Positions 8,087-15,737 of a stretch of DNA of 15,737 nucleotides are shown piece by piece. The stretch comes from Chromera velia. Its lineage: Eukaryota > Sar > Chromeraceae. Position numbers and translations under genes: made by a program. Position 1 is the first letter of the stretch, and each line of letters begins with the position of its first letter. The stretch covers positions 1-15,737 of the forward strand of contig JAHBMJ010002807.1 of the NCBI GenBank assembly GCA_018398765.1. The letters are read 5' to 3'. The notes under the pieces were generated by a model. It had not been told where the DNA came from, ran no database searches, and worked only from the letters and a program-made list of their open reading frames with translations.

Positions 8087-8850
8087 TTTTCAACCAACAA
8101 GAAAAGAGGAAGAAAGGAGATGAAAGACCTGCACGTGAACAATTCATACGCACACACAAGCACAAGGCACAGAGAGGAGGGGAGAGTCATAGACGCACAA
8201 AGAACAAGAGAAAGGGGCAGGCAGACGGGGGAAGAGCAAGGAAGGTGGTATATTCATTGTTTGAGAATGGAGTCGGCTGTTACCAGCCGCCTCTCCTTCT
8301 CGTCTATTCTTTCTGAGTTCACGTCTTTCTATACGGGTGTGTTCAAATGCAAAACAACGAACATGCTCACAGATTTTGCTTACAGAAATCTTCGTCTTGC
8401 TCTCTCTCTCTCATGCCCTCCCTTTTCTGGTCTCATGAAAAAGAAAAATACCAAGGGGCGCATACACACCCTTTTTCTTCCAGTCGGCCTTCCAAATTTC
8501 CCATTCTATTCAACAGGAACCCAGCCGACCTTCCCCCCCCATCCCCTCCCTTCAAATGCGCCCCATGCATCCAAAAGAAGAAGAACAATGACGAGAGCAC
8601 GAACGGACCGGCAAGGTCAAAACGAACCACAGAGACGGCAATGCATGCATCCACCAAACAAGAGAGATTGAACACAACGGCTGCAAAAAAAATCAATCTG
8701 GACCCATGCACCCCCTCCATGCCCTGCGTCTTTTCTTTCTCAGGCAACATTCCAGGGGTGTCTGTCTACTTGAGATGATGAAAAATGGAGTCTTCTTTCT
8801 TTCTTCCTTTGTTTCTTTCTGGCGTGATTCATCTCCTCCGCTTTTTTTCG

Positions 8851-8866
8851 TTTCTCTCTCTTTCTT

Positions 8867-8902
<36 letters not shown>
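8851..8902. repeat. CT-rich microsatellite
   Basis: A TTTCT-type stretch passes into an uninterrupted CT run of about 30 bp at 8871-8902. Confidence 0.93.
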
Positions 8903-8904
<2 letters not shown>

Positions 8905-9226
8905 CCTGTGTTTGAGCGTGTCCGCGTGCGAGGAAGGTGCGAAAGAGAGATCTTGAATTCTTGCAATCATCCCTGATCCGTTTCATCAATTAGCAGGGGG
9001 GCAGAAAAAACAGACATGTGAGGGTACAGAATGACCGGCACGGTTACACTGGAAGGAAGGAGGGAGAAGCTTTCTCAATAGTGTCTTTCTTTCTCTATGT
9101 CCACTTTCGGCTTTCCGATGTGAAGTTCTCTTTTGCGTGGCTTTGTTTTCTATTGGAGCTCTCTCTTGTCTTCCTTCAACCCAACACATCCTTCCCTCCG
9201 TCCGGCCTGACCCATTCATTCAGCAT

Positions 9227-12094
9227 TCATTCCTCCTCTGCCCACAGCGGAAAGTCCGCAATCGGAGCAGGGCCCGGAGGCGCCACAGAGACCTCAGAGA
9301 CGCCTAGTGGCTGCCCTGCTGCTGCTGCTGCTGCTGCTTGGTCCCTTTCGGGGGTCGGATTCCCTTCTGCGCCTCTGGTGCTGACGGCTGTGTTGTCCCA
9401 CCAGTGCCCTGCACACATATCGCCTCTCTGCTCTTCCACTCTCTCTAAGTTGGATGGAGTGAAAGGGGGGCCAGGGGCGGGGCGACTGGGGGGAGGAGGT
9501 CGCATGATGCTGGCTTGTTGTTCTTGTGCGTCATAGGGACTGACTGGCGAGGACGGCTGGGTCTGACCTGTCATAGGCAACTCGGCGTGTGTGCCCTCCA
9601 TGCAGACCTGTCCGGGTTTCCCCTCTTCGGAAGGGTCCCGTCTCTCTGACTGGAGAGCCATGTCAGACACAGGAGGGGAGACTGCACTGCCAGTGATGGA
9701 AGTTGACAGAGCAACCGAAGCACCGACACGGGGGGCTGCCTGAGAGACAGCCTGAGGATACTGAGAGGGTCCCGTCTGGGGGGGGGTCTGGTAAACGGAG
9801 GGCGATAACTCGGTCTCACCCCCGCACATGCTCCCAGTGGGTGTGTGAGGGTCAGTCCAAGACAGGGTGTCAGGGAGACACCTCACCTCCTTCCAGTGTT
9901 CAGGCAATTCAGGCAGCAGAGGTCTCTCTCCTTTGGAGGGAGGGGGCCCTCTCTGGGAGACGGCATCGAGATAAGAGCCCAGACACTCCCGAGAAACAAC
10001 CAAAACCCCACCCTCAACCGTACCACAGGAGGAGGGAGACGGGAAGGAAGCGGAGACGGGAGGGGTCAGGCTGCCGAGCTCAGAGAACACCGCATCCATC
10101 AGACGCGTCATCCCCATCCCTCCCATGCCCCCTCCCCCTCCGTTCAGACCATCAAATCCCCCTCTGCCTCCAGGACGGCCCCTGCCACCACCCCCTCTCT
10201 GGCTCAGTCGGATACGCAGGCCCTGCAAGGATAGACGGGAGTATTGAGGGATGCAAATGTATGAGAGAATCAATCATTGGATTGCAATCAAGGTGTACGC
10301 TCGAGTAACTCACTCTATTCAGTTCACATCACCGATCTTACAAACTCATCCTGCAAACAGATTATCAGAACTGAAGCCCACATACAAAGAAAGAATGGCA
10401 GGACCAACAAAGGCTGTGAATGGAGTGTGGTGCCCCTTCGGTCTGCATTCATTTCATGGTTTGTCTAACCACTCACCTACCTCAGGGGAGGTCTCCAGAA
10501 CCGTCCGCAGCCTGTCGAGCTCATAAGTGAACACGTACCGCACAGCCGCGCGCCCTAACTGCATTGTGAAGCGGAAGAAGTTCAAGCCTTCTGCCTTTTG
10601 TGTCCCTCCCGCAGCCCCGTGCTCTGCCTGCCTGGGGTGCATCTGCGGAGTCGGAGGGGGGGGACCTCTCGAGAAGCCGCTCCCTCCTCTCCCTCTGAAG
10701 TTCCCCCCCCTGCCTCCTCTTCCTCTTCCCCCCCTCCACGATCCCCCGTCTCTCTCTTGCGCAAACGCGGAGGAGCCGTCTCCCGCCCAGTGCCCAAACA
10801 CGCCCTTCGAGTACGCGCGGTGGTACACGTGCATCGCCCAGTCCCTGCAGACACACACGTCCACACACAAAGGTACACACACGTCCGAGGGAGGGAGGGG
10901 GGGAAGGGAGATCCAGATTCAGAAAGGGGGGGAGACGTCATTGTGTAAAGACTTCACGCAGCGATGATTTTTTTATCCGCTGCTTGCTGGGCCATCTAGG
11001 GCTCTCTGAGGGAGCACCGCAGAGAGAAAAGTCTCCCTCTAACTGACTGACTGACTGACTGACTGACTGGTCAATTGACTGACCGACCATCTCTGTGCAA
11101 TGACGAAAGTCCGGATGGCGACTTGGAACGCCGGCCCGTCCACAGGGACCCCCAGTCTGTCCATCTCGTCCAACAGCTGTGCCGCGATGCGCGTGTAGAA
11201 CGCCACAGACGCGTCGTCCTGCACGTGCACCTGATGGTCTGCTCCCGTAGCGCTGGGAGGAACGACTAGAGCCTCTACTCTCGACGCACAGGCCGTCAGA
11301 AGGCAAGTCCAGGAGGCCACGTCGGTCCGAAGGTTGGGCTCTTTTGCGGTTGCTTCTTCGAACACTGCTAGGGTGGAGGAGTAGGAGCCGCCCTTGGCAT
11401 GGGCGTTCATCAGAGACGGGTAGGAGAACCGATCCATTTCGAATCCTGACGCACGCATCTCCTGTTGGAGATCGGACGCTGCGTCCACGTCGCCAAAACG
11501 GGCGAAGAGACTGAAGGCGACCAGGTAGAAAACGCGGTCGGGAGAGAGAGGCCGCACAGGGTCGTGACGCCGTGCGCGCACCTCTGCGAGAACCTTCTGG
11601 ACCTCCTTCGCGTTGATTGTGTTGTCGTCCTTCGATGCCCATGCGCATGCCTTCATGAGCTCTGTGTACATCGGGAGCGTCGGCACGAGGTTGAACCTGT
11701 TCAGGGCCTCATCGAAGACACGCTGCATGCATGCAGGTATGGGGTGGTAATATGCAGGGCAGTGGTTCAATGGAGAAGGAGAAAGGCTGGCTCGCTTTCC
11801 TTTGCATACAGATGTACATAAACTGGTGGCGGAAGGTGGAAGGTATACGTATGGATGGAGGGATGGAAGGAGGGAGCATCGATCCTCCAACCACCAACGA
11901 ACATCAGTTGAGGGTTGCACTTTTCTTTTTCTTCTGCTCTTTTTGAGTTCGTCCGTTCGCTCCTTCATGCGTTCAGCGTGATTGCAGAAAGAGAAAGAAA
12001 GACAAATAGAGAGCGCGAAGTCGGTCGACCATACAACGACACAAAGCGAGAAAGAACGAACGAAAGAAAGGAAGGAAGGAAGGAAGGAAGGAAA

Positions 12095-12126
<32 letters not shown>

Positions 12127-12128
12127 AA

Positions 12129-12159
<31 letters not shown>

Positions 12160-12386
12160 CGAGACAGACAACCAACCAACCCTGCATGCATGCATGTGGT
12201 GCCCCCCCCGTACCTGTGCCAGTTGGAAGTTGTGAGCATGACGGCAAGCCTTCATCATGGAGGTGATGACGATGTCGTTGGGGGGGATGCCTGCGTTGAT
12301 CATGCGGCGATAGACCTGCACGGGCACAGACAGGGGGAGAGACGGGGAGAGAAACGGTCACACACGCACACACACACGCACACACA

Positions 12387-12422
<36 letters not shown>

Positions 12423-13941
12423 TACATTCAGATTCACATTCATACACCCACTCAGTGAGAGAAAACGAGACAGCCAAAGTCAGAACGAGACTGACTGGGT
12501 CATGCTTGCTTGGAAAGAAACGGAGACCCCACACAAAAAGGAGAGCAAGAGGTCATGAAAGCGTTTCAAACGGAAAGTCATCTCATCTCATCATCACCTT
12601 AATTCTCACCGACCGACGCACCTCATGAGCCTCCCCCTTGGCCTCTCTGTTTGCCAACTGATCGATCAGAATTCCAAACACCGTCACGGCTTCAGGGATG
12701 CACACGCACCCCGCAGCGTGTTCAGACCTCGCGATCATCTCATCAAAAAAGTCCATCAGCAGAGGAATCGGCACGTTCAGTTGACCCCCTCTCTGCAGAG
12801 CCGCACCCACCACCGACGCATCCACAGCTGGCAGCTGCTGAGCACCAACCGAGGTGCCTCCTGCCAGTTGCATCATGTCAGTTGGACAATTTGCCGTAGC
12901 GAGGTTGACGCTTTCCTGAGATGCGATGGCTCTGCGGACAATATCGAAGACTTCCTCTCCAGAACGGGCCCTGAAGATTCGAGAGCGCAGGTGGGCAAAG
13001 CAGGGATCCCCGCTGATGGGGGCGTTGACTCTGGGTGCTCCTGTGAGCTGCTTCACCGCGCGCTTCTTTGTCATGTTCAGTCTGATGTAGTAGTCGTCCA
13101 TGTGGTTGCATCCTCCCATCTGCATGGGGTGGAGCGGGTGCTGTGGGTGTGCGGGCTGGTGGGGCGGATGGGGAGGGGGCGGGGGAAGGGGGGGGAAACA
13201 GGGGTGCTCAGTGCTTCTGCCGAATGGATGCTGGTGGAAGGCCTCTTGAGCGGGGGTGGGTGCAGCTGGGGTTCGGTTGAAGGGTGGAAGGCAGGGAGCG
13301 GAGCAGAGAGACAGCCCGGACGGAAGGGGGGGGGCGCCCGGTATGAAGGCGGCGGCGTCTGCAGTGGACCATCCGGGGTGGTGCCAGAGGGGGGGAAAAG
13401 GAAGGGGACCGGAAGTGGAAGGGGGGGGAGACGGCTTGCTGACGTGCCTCCTCATGTCTGGGGGGCTGGACGCAGCCAGAGAAAGGGGGGACACATGGGA
13501 GGGCGCAGTGGAGTCGTCTGTCTCTCGTGCACTCTCTTGAACGTTCTTTCCCTCCTTCTGCTGTAGCTGTGTGGGAGATGGCAGGAGAGGGTCTTTCGAA
13601 GGGGGGGAGGGGGGCCAGTGAGTGGTTTGGAGTTTATCGACCTGGGGTGCAGAGCTGCCATCGATATCTTCGGGTGGCGGCGGGGCAGGGTAGTTGGGGG
13701 AGAACAGACGCGAAGGGGCAGCAAATGGTGCGGCAAAGAGAGGGGTGGTTCTGAGAAGGCCTCGAGCTGCGGGTGAGATGTGCGAGGAGGACGAAGCAGA
13801 TCCCTGCTGTGTGCTCTGTTCGAACGGGGCACTGGAGGTCTGTCCGAAGGTCTGGAAGTTTCGTCTGGCGTCGTTGCTTTTCCTTTGGACGCTGTTCTGG
13901 ACGCTCCTGTTGATGCCCCTGGCAGTTAGACGCAGAAACAT
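9227..13941 (-). CDS. PPR protein with RGG boxes, probably organelle-targeted (5 exons)
   Basis: Exons run 13941-12622, 12315-12214, 11722-11088, 10844-10481 and 10222-9227 (stop TGA 9229-9227). They join in frame to 1138 residues. The ATG follows an in-frame stop, and residues 1-32 are arginine-rich and almost free of acids, like a mitochondrial presequence. Residues 80-280 are proline-rich and low-complexity. About seven PPR motifs follow, the clearest at 419-453 (VFGILIDQLA...VYRRMINAGIPPN), 454-489, 537-571, 572-608 and 670-703, with weaker helix pairs at 377-413 and 610-669. PPR proteins bind single-stranded organelle RNA in processing, editing or translation. RGG clusters at 723-746 and 816-829, plus a glycine/methionine run (836-846), suggest extra RNA contacts. 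A short helical block (775-807) lies between them. The tail is serine/proline-rich with seven alanines at 1103-1109. Splice junctions that restore PPR motifs across exons make the model strong; RNA target and exact compartment are unknown. Confidence 0.85.
9316..9338. repeat. Coding CTG/CAG repeat
   Basis: Seven CTG units on the plus strand read as seven GCA alanine codons in the last exon of the PPR gene (residues 1103-1109). Length variation in steps of three would keep the frame. Confidence 0.9.
10223..10480 (-). other. PPR gene intron 4
   Basis: 258 bp, phase 0. The donor is CCTGAG|GTAGGTGAGT and the acceptor is TCCTTGCAG|GGC. A second donor-like GTGAGT four bases downstream would break the frame, so GTAGGT is preferred. 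This is the only intron of the gene without a clear microsatellite. Confidence 0.8.
10845..11087 (-). other. PPR gene intron 3, with CTGA repeat
   Basis: 243 bp, phase 2. The donor is AGATG|GTCGGT and the acceptor is TGTCTGCAG|GGACTGG. It was chosen because it rebuilds a tryptophan codon and yields IAQRWDWAMHVYHRA, a good PPR helix pair. The nearby GTCAGT donor alternative would shift the frame. Seven CTGA/GACT units lie at 11042-11069, next to the self-complementary GTCAATTGAC. Confidence 0.8.
11042..11069. repeat. CTGA tetranucleotide microsatellite (intron 3)
   Basis: Seven tandem CTGA/GACT units directly beside the donor site of intron 3. Confidence 0.92.
11723..12213 (-). other. PPR gene intron 2, with GAAA repeat and terminal complementary pair
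   Basis: 491 bp, phase 0. The donor is CTGGCACAG|GTACGG and the acceptor is CATGCATGCAG|CGTGTC. A long GAAA/GGAA microsatellite occupies 12049-12160. A 14-nt sequence near the donor (12194-12181) is perfectly complementary to one that runs into the acceptor (11737-11724). Confidence 0.82.
12049..12160. repeat. GAAA/GGAA microsatellite (intron 2)
   Basis: GAAC units, then GGAA units, then a long GAAA run with one AAAA interruption, all on the plus strand. On the transcript it is a long pyrimidine tract (CUUU) about 60-160 nt after the donor. It has the same unit series as the tracts at 6951 and 7932. Confidence 0.95.
12316..12621 (-). other. PPR gene intron 1, with CA repeat
   Basis: 306 bp, phase 0. 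The donor is GCTCATGAG|GTGCGT and the acceptor is CCCGTGCAG|GTCTATCGCC. Removing it fuses residues 419-440 to 441-453 into one 35-residue PPR motif. A CA microsatellite lies at 12358-12420. Confidence 0.85.
12358..12420. repeat. CA dinucleotide microsatellite (intron 1)
   Basis: CA repeats with scattered CG substitutions, followed by about 25 bp of pure CA. On the transcript it reads as a UG repeat about 45-105 nt before the acceptor. Confidence 0.93.
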
Positions 13942-14507
13942 CTTGCCTGGTCGGGTAGATAAAATTCAATGGAGGAGAGGTAATGAATCAAGGATAGTTG
14001 GGGGCTGATCCTGACAACAATATTATCTGCGGAGTGCGTCGGACACAGGGACAAATGTCCAAAAGTCCTTACCCTTCAGTGTGCCGGTGTCAAAAAGAAG
14101 TTTTCTCTCAATTCTGAATGGAAGCCGCCTTGTGAAACGTCAGGAAGACGCGCTCAGCAAGATTTGTGAAAGCGCCCGAAGTGACGTGATTTTCTGCAAC
14201 AGTGGAAGGAGAGTTCATGCAGTGTGATTTACGGCTACCGAAATGTACACTCCGCTTCAGTCAAGCTGCTCATCAACAGAAATAATGCTTCGGCTTGCAG
14301 ATATAACTAACGACCAATCTATCGATATGTGAAGATCCTCTTCCAGATTGAGTTTGTTAATTGTCCAAACTGTTGAAGATTGATGCAAAGGCATGCATGT
14401 GTGCGTACGGTCAGTACACTCGATCATGTGTCCCGTAAAATCGAAATTTAGGCCTTGAGGGGCACATTTTCAAAAAAATTCTTCGGCGACTGCTTTACAA
14501 GAGAGGT

Positions 14508-14616
14508 TCGCACGGAGTCACGAAATCCAACGGCAGCACTGACGCAACGCGCGCGGGCGGGTGGGAGCGCGCGCGCATTTTTTTTATCGCGCTTCTCCAG
14601 CTCGCTCGCACGGAGT
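14508..14616. repeat. Direct repeats flanking an alternating GC tract
   Basis: TCGCACGGAGT occurs at 14508-14518 and 14606-14616. Between them lie CGCGCGCG-type alternating blocks around a GGGCGGGTGGG stretch (about 14549-14577) and then a T run. Confidence 0.7.
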
Positions 14617-14732
14617 AAAGACAGAACTTAAGGCAATTTGGCCCCGGAAAGTCCATGCAACGGAGGCACTTTTTGAATCTTAGTCGTTGCACCGCATATG
14701 TTAACAATTGCTGCAAACAACACTAGCTGGGT

Positions 14733-14780
14733 GTGTTGCAGCAACACGTGCGAACAATACTGCGTGTGTTGCAGCAACAC
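14733..14780. promoter_or_regulatory. Two copies of the palindrome GTGTTGCAGCAACAC
   Basis: Each copy has 7-bp arms around one central base, at 14733-14747 and 14766-14780. The start-to-start spacing is 33 bp, about three helical turns. Both copies are preceded by GT, making a 17-bp direct repeat, and a half-site GCAACAC follows at 14784-14790. Position between divergent genes suggests a dimeric transcription-factor site. Confidence 0.5.
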
Positions 14781-14840
14781 ATCGCAACACATACACAAAC
14801 CGGAGGCAAAAAGTACCGATACACATCGCGAGCTGGTAGC

Positions 14841-14867
14841 TATACAATATATATAGGAATATATAGT
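14841..14867. promoter_or_regulatory. TATA-like stretch
   Basis: TATACAATATATATAGG is followed by AATATATAG. It lies about 510 bp before the ATG at 15375 and 900 bp before the PPR start on the other strand. Either gene could use it, or neither. Confidence 0.25.
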
Positions 14868-15374
14868 GCACGGTGAAAAAATAACACAGAAATGTCAAGT
14901 GGGCGGGTCTGTCTGAATGTCTTTAGACACAAATGCATTTCTCCTGAAAACAGGCCCACAAACGATAAGGAGTCATGCACGCCAGTGATTCACCAAACGC
15001 GAGGTGCACCCTCAAAGACCGACATGAATGAATGACTGAACGACGAACGGACTGCATGGTTTGCTTCCTGACTAAGAGTCCACAAAGGCTGGCAGACTCA
15101 ACCACTTACTGCCGATCTCGAAAGAGAGCGGGCTAGCCCAGCAGGGCTGAGGAGGAAAGGAGGAGCTTCCTTTCGCAGGCACCGCTGCCCATGTGAGCGG
15201 AAAGACGCATTCACATCTGCAAGCGCATTTCTTTGCTGAATGATGGGCATGCATGGGCATGTGTTTGTAGACCCACCCTTCTTGTTCGAAAAGGCGGAGA
15301 GAGAGAGAGTCTTCCAGGAGATTGCATCGGTTCCTTGTATCTGCGTCACATGCGCCCCTTTCCCACGTATGTGA

Positions 15375-15592
15375 ATGTATGCGGGTATATGCAGGCGCTT
15401 GGCGACTGTGTTTGGCCTGCTGACGGTCGCTCTGACGGGAGCCGAAGCCCGGCACCGACGCCACATTCGTATCCTCGACGGCAACCGGTTCCTGGAGAGA
15501 GAAAGAGGAGGGCAGGCTGCAGCAGCAGGCACGAAGGGGAAGGGGGGGGGAACCAGCAGCTTCTTTCAGTCGGAGGCTCAAGAGGACGATGG
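15375..15592 (+). CDS. First exon of a secretory or plastid-targeted protein gene (partial)
   Basis: The ATG is immediately preceded by an in-frame TGA. It opens 72 codons plus two bases and ends at GATGG|GTAAGT, a consensus donor (intron from 15593). Residues 1-25 form a classic signal peptide. The n-region has arginines at 7 and 8, the core is hydrophobic (LATVFGLLTVALTG), and an A-x-A site predicts cleavage after AEA. After it comes a basic stretch (RHRRHIRILDGNRF) and a glycine/serine-rich linker, with no recognisable domain yet. The rest of the gene is beyond the window. In algae with complex plastids a signal peptide followed by a basic region can be the first part of a bipartite plastid presequence, so secretion and plastid import are both possible. 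Overlapping frames on both strands lack a signal peptide and a donor. Confidence 0.55.
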
Positions 15593-15681
15593 GTAAGTCA
15601 CTGGAAGTCTTTGCAGCCGTCCGTTTACTTCGGTCTATCCAGCAGTTTGTGAGAACATTGCCCGAATCTGGGGTGTGTATG

Positions 15682-15683
<2 letters not shown>

Positions 15684-15719
<36 letters not shown>

Positions 15720-15737
15720 TCTCTCCCCCCCCCCCCC
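15684..15737. repeat. CT microsatellite followed by a C run, at the window end
   Basis: About 33 bp of CT repeats, a short interruption, then at least 13 C up to the last base. It lies in the first intron of the gene starting at 15375. The window stops inside the C run, which may also mark a contig break. Confidence 0.9.

Larger units (their letters stand above)
5005..9226. other. 4.2 kb repeat-rich region with no supported gene
   Basis: All long open frames here are low-complexity products of microsatellites (poly-KE, poly-SL, poly-HT). The region is an alternation of purine-rich and pyrimidine-rich tracts with compound repeats, listed separately. Several pyrimidine-AG junctions resemble acceptors (for example near 5784, 5887, 7387 and 8743), but the pyrimidine richness makes such matches expected by chance. 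It could be intergenic DNA between two converging genes, or long introns of a plus-strand gene starting near 4735. The 3' UTR of the PPR gene must lie at its right edge. Confidence 0.5.
13942..15374. promoter_or_regulatory. Divergent intergenic region between the PPR gene and a signal-peptide gene
   Basis: The two flanking genes are transcribed away from each other, so this 1.4 kb should hold both promoters and 5' UTRs. It is less repetitive than the rest of the window. It holds a duplicated palindrome (14733-14780), a TATA-like stretch (14841-14867), and an alternating GC tract between 11-bp direct repeats (14508-14616). No open frame in it looks like a gene. Promoter function is inferred from position. 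Confidence 0.5.

Noticed and set aside
8851-8915. Pyrimidine tracts followed by AG in 5700-8800 as splice acceptors of a plus-strand gene
   Set aside because: CT-rich repeats are so frequent here that acceptor-like junctions are expected by chance. Almost none are followed by an open frame ending at a good donor.
9703-10308. 201-codon plus-strand frame
   Set aside because: Antisense shadow of the last PPR exon and low-complexity; it has no supporting splice or domain signal.
12625-13566. 313-codon plus-strand frame antisense to PPR exon 1
   Set aside because: It is the shadow of the proline-rich minus-strand coding exon, which gives glycine-rich readings on the other strand. It has no motif, while the minus strand shows PPR motifs that splice in phase.
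14495-14716. 73-codon minus-strand frame in the intergenic region
   Set aside because: It starts only at a non-ATG codon, crosses the alternating GC tract, and resembles no family.
15072-15581. 169-codon minus-strand frame overlapping the signal-peptide exon
   Set aside because: No recognisable domain and no good splice context. The plus strand has an ATG, a clear signal peptide and a GTAAGT donor.
1-15737. tRNA or rRNA genes, CRISPR arrays, dinoflagellate spliced-leader sequence
   Set aside because: By eye I found no tRNA T-loop consensus in a cloverleaf context, no rRNA-like conserved blocks, no regularly spaced repeats with unique spacers, and no spliced-leader motif. A covariance-model search would be decisive for small RNAs.

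Overview
The window looks like nuclear DNA of a unicellular eukaryote. It has spliceosomal GT-AG introns, a pentatricopeptide-repeat (PPR) protein gene with an organelle-type N-terminus, a signal-peptide first exon, many long microsatellites and a decayed retroelement fragment. There is no sign of bacterial operons, ribosome binding sites or a virus. PPR proteins, short canonical introns, a roughly balanced GC content and microsatellite-filled non-coding DNA would suit an alga or other protist. A chromerid or similar alveolate is my best guess, but this is inference and no marker gene proves it.

Layout. Positions 1-675 (+) hold a broken C-terminal region of a retroelement reverse-transcriptase polyprotein, with one frame change and one in-frame stop. 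Positions 676-1812 are AT-rich and non-coding, with an inverted repeat and a GAAA/GAAC microsatellite. Positions 1813-3388 (-) are a coding-like tract of unknown function. It is spread over three frames and ends at a good splice donor. A possible upstream exon on the same strand lies at 4052-4143. A possible internal exon of a plus-strand gene lies at 4735-5004. Positions 5005-9226 have no gene I can support. This stretch is dominated by purine/pyrimidine tracts and compound microsatellites.

The best-supported gene is on the minus strand, 13941 to 9227. Five exons in compatible phases encode a 1138-residue PPR protein with two RGG-box clusters and a likely mitochondrial presequence. Three of its four introns carry a microsatellite, and intron 2 has a perfect 14-nt complementary pair next to its two splice sites.

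Upstream, a 1.4 kb intergenic region separates the PPR gene from a divergent plus-strand gene. That gene's first exon (15375-15592) encodes a signal peptide and ends at a GTAAGT donor, and the gene runs out of the window. The intergenic region holds a duplicated 15-bp palindrome, a TATA-like stretch, and an alternating GC tract between direct repeats. It probably contains both promoters.

The genes do not form a recognisable shared pathway. The PPR protein probably acts on organelle RNA, and the divergent neighbour probably enters the secretory or plastid-import route.
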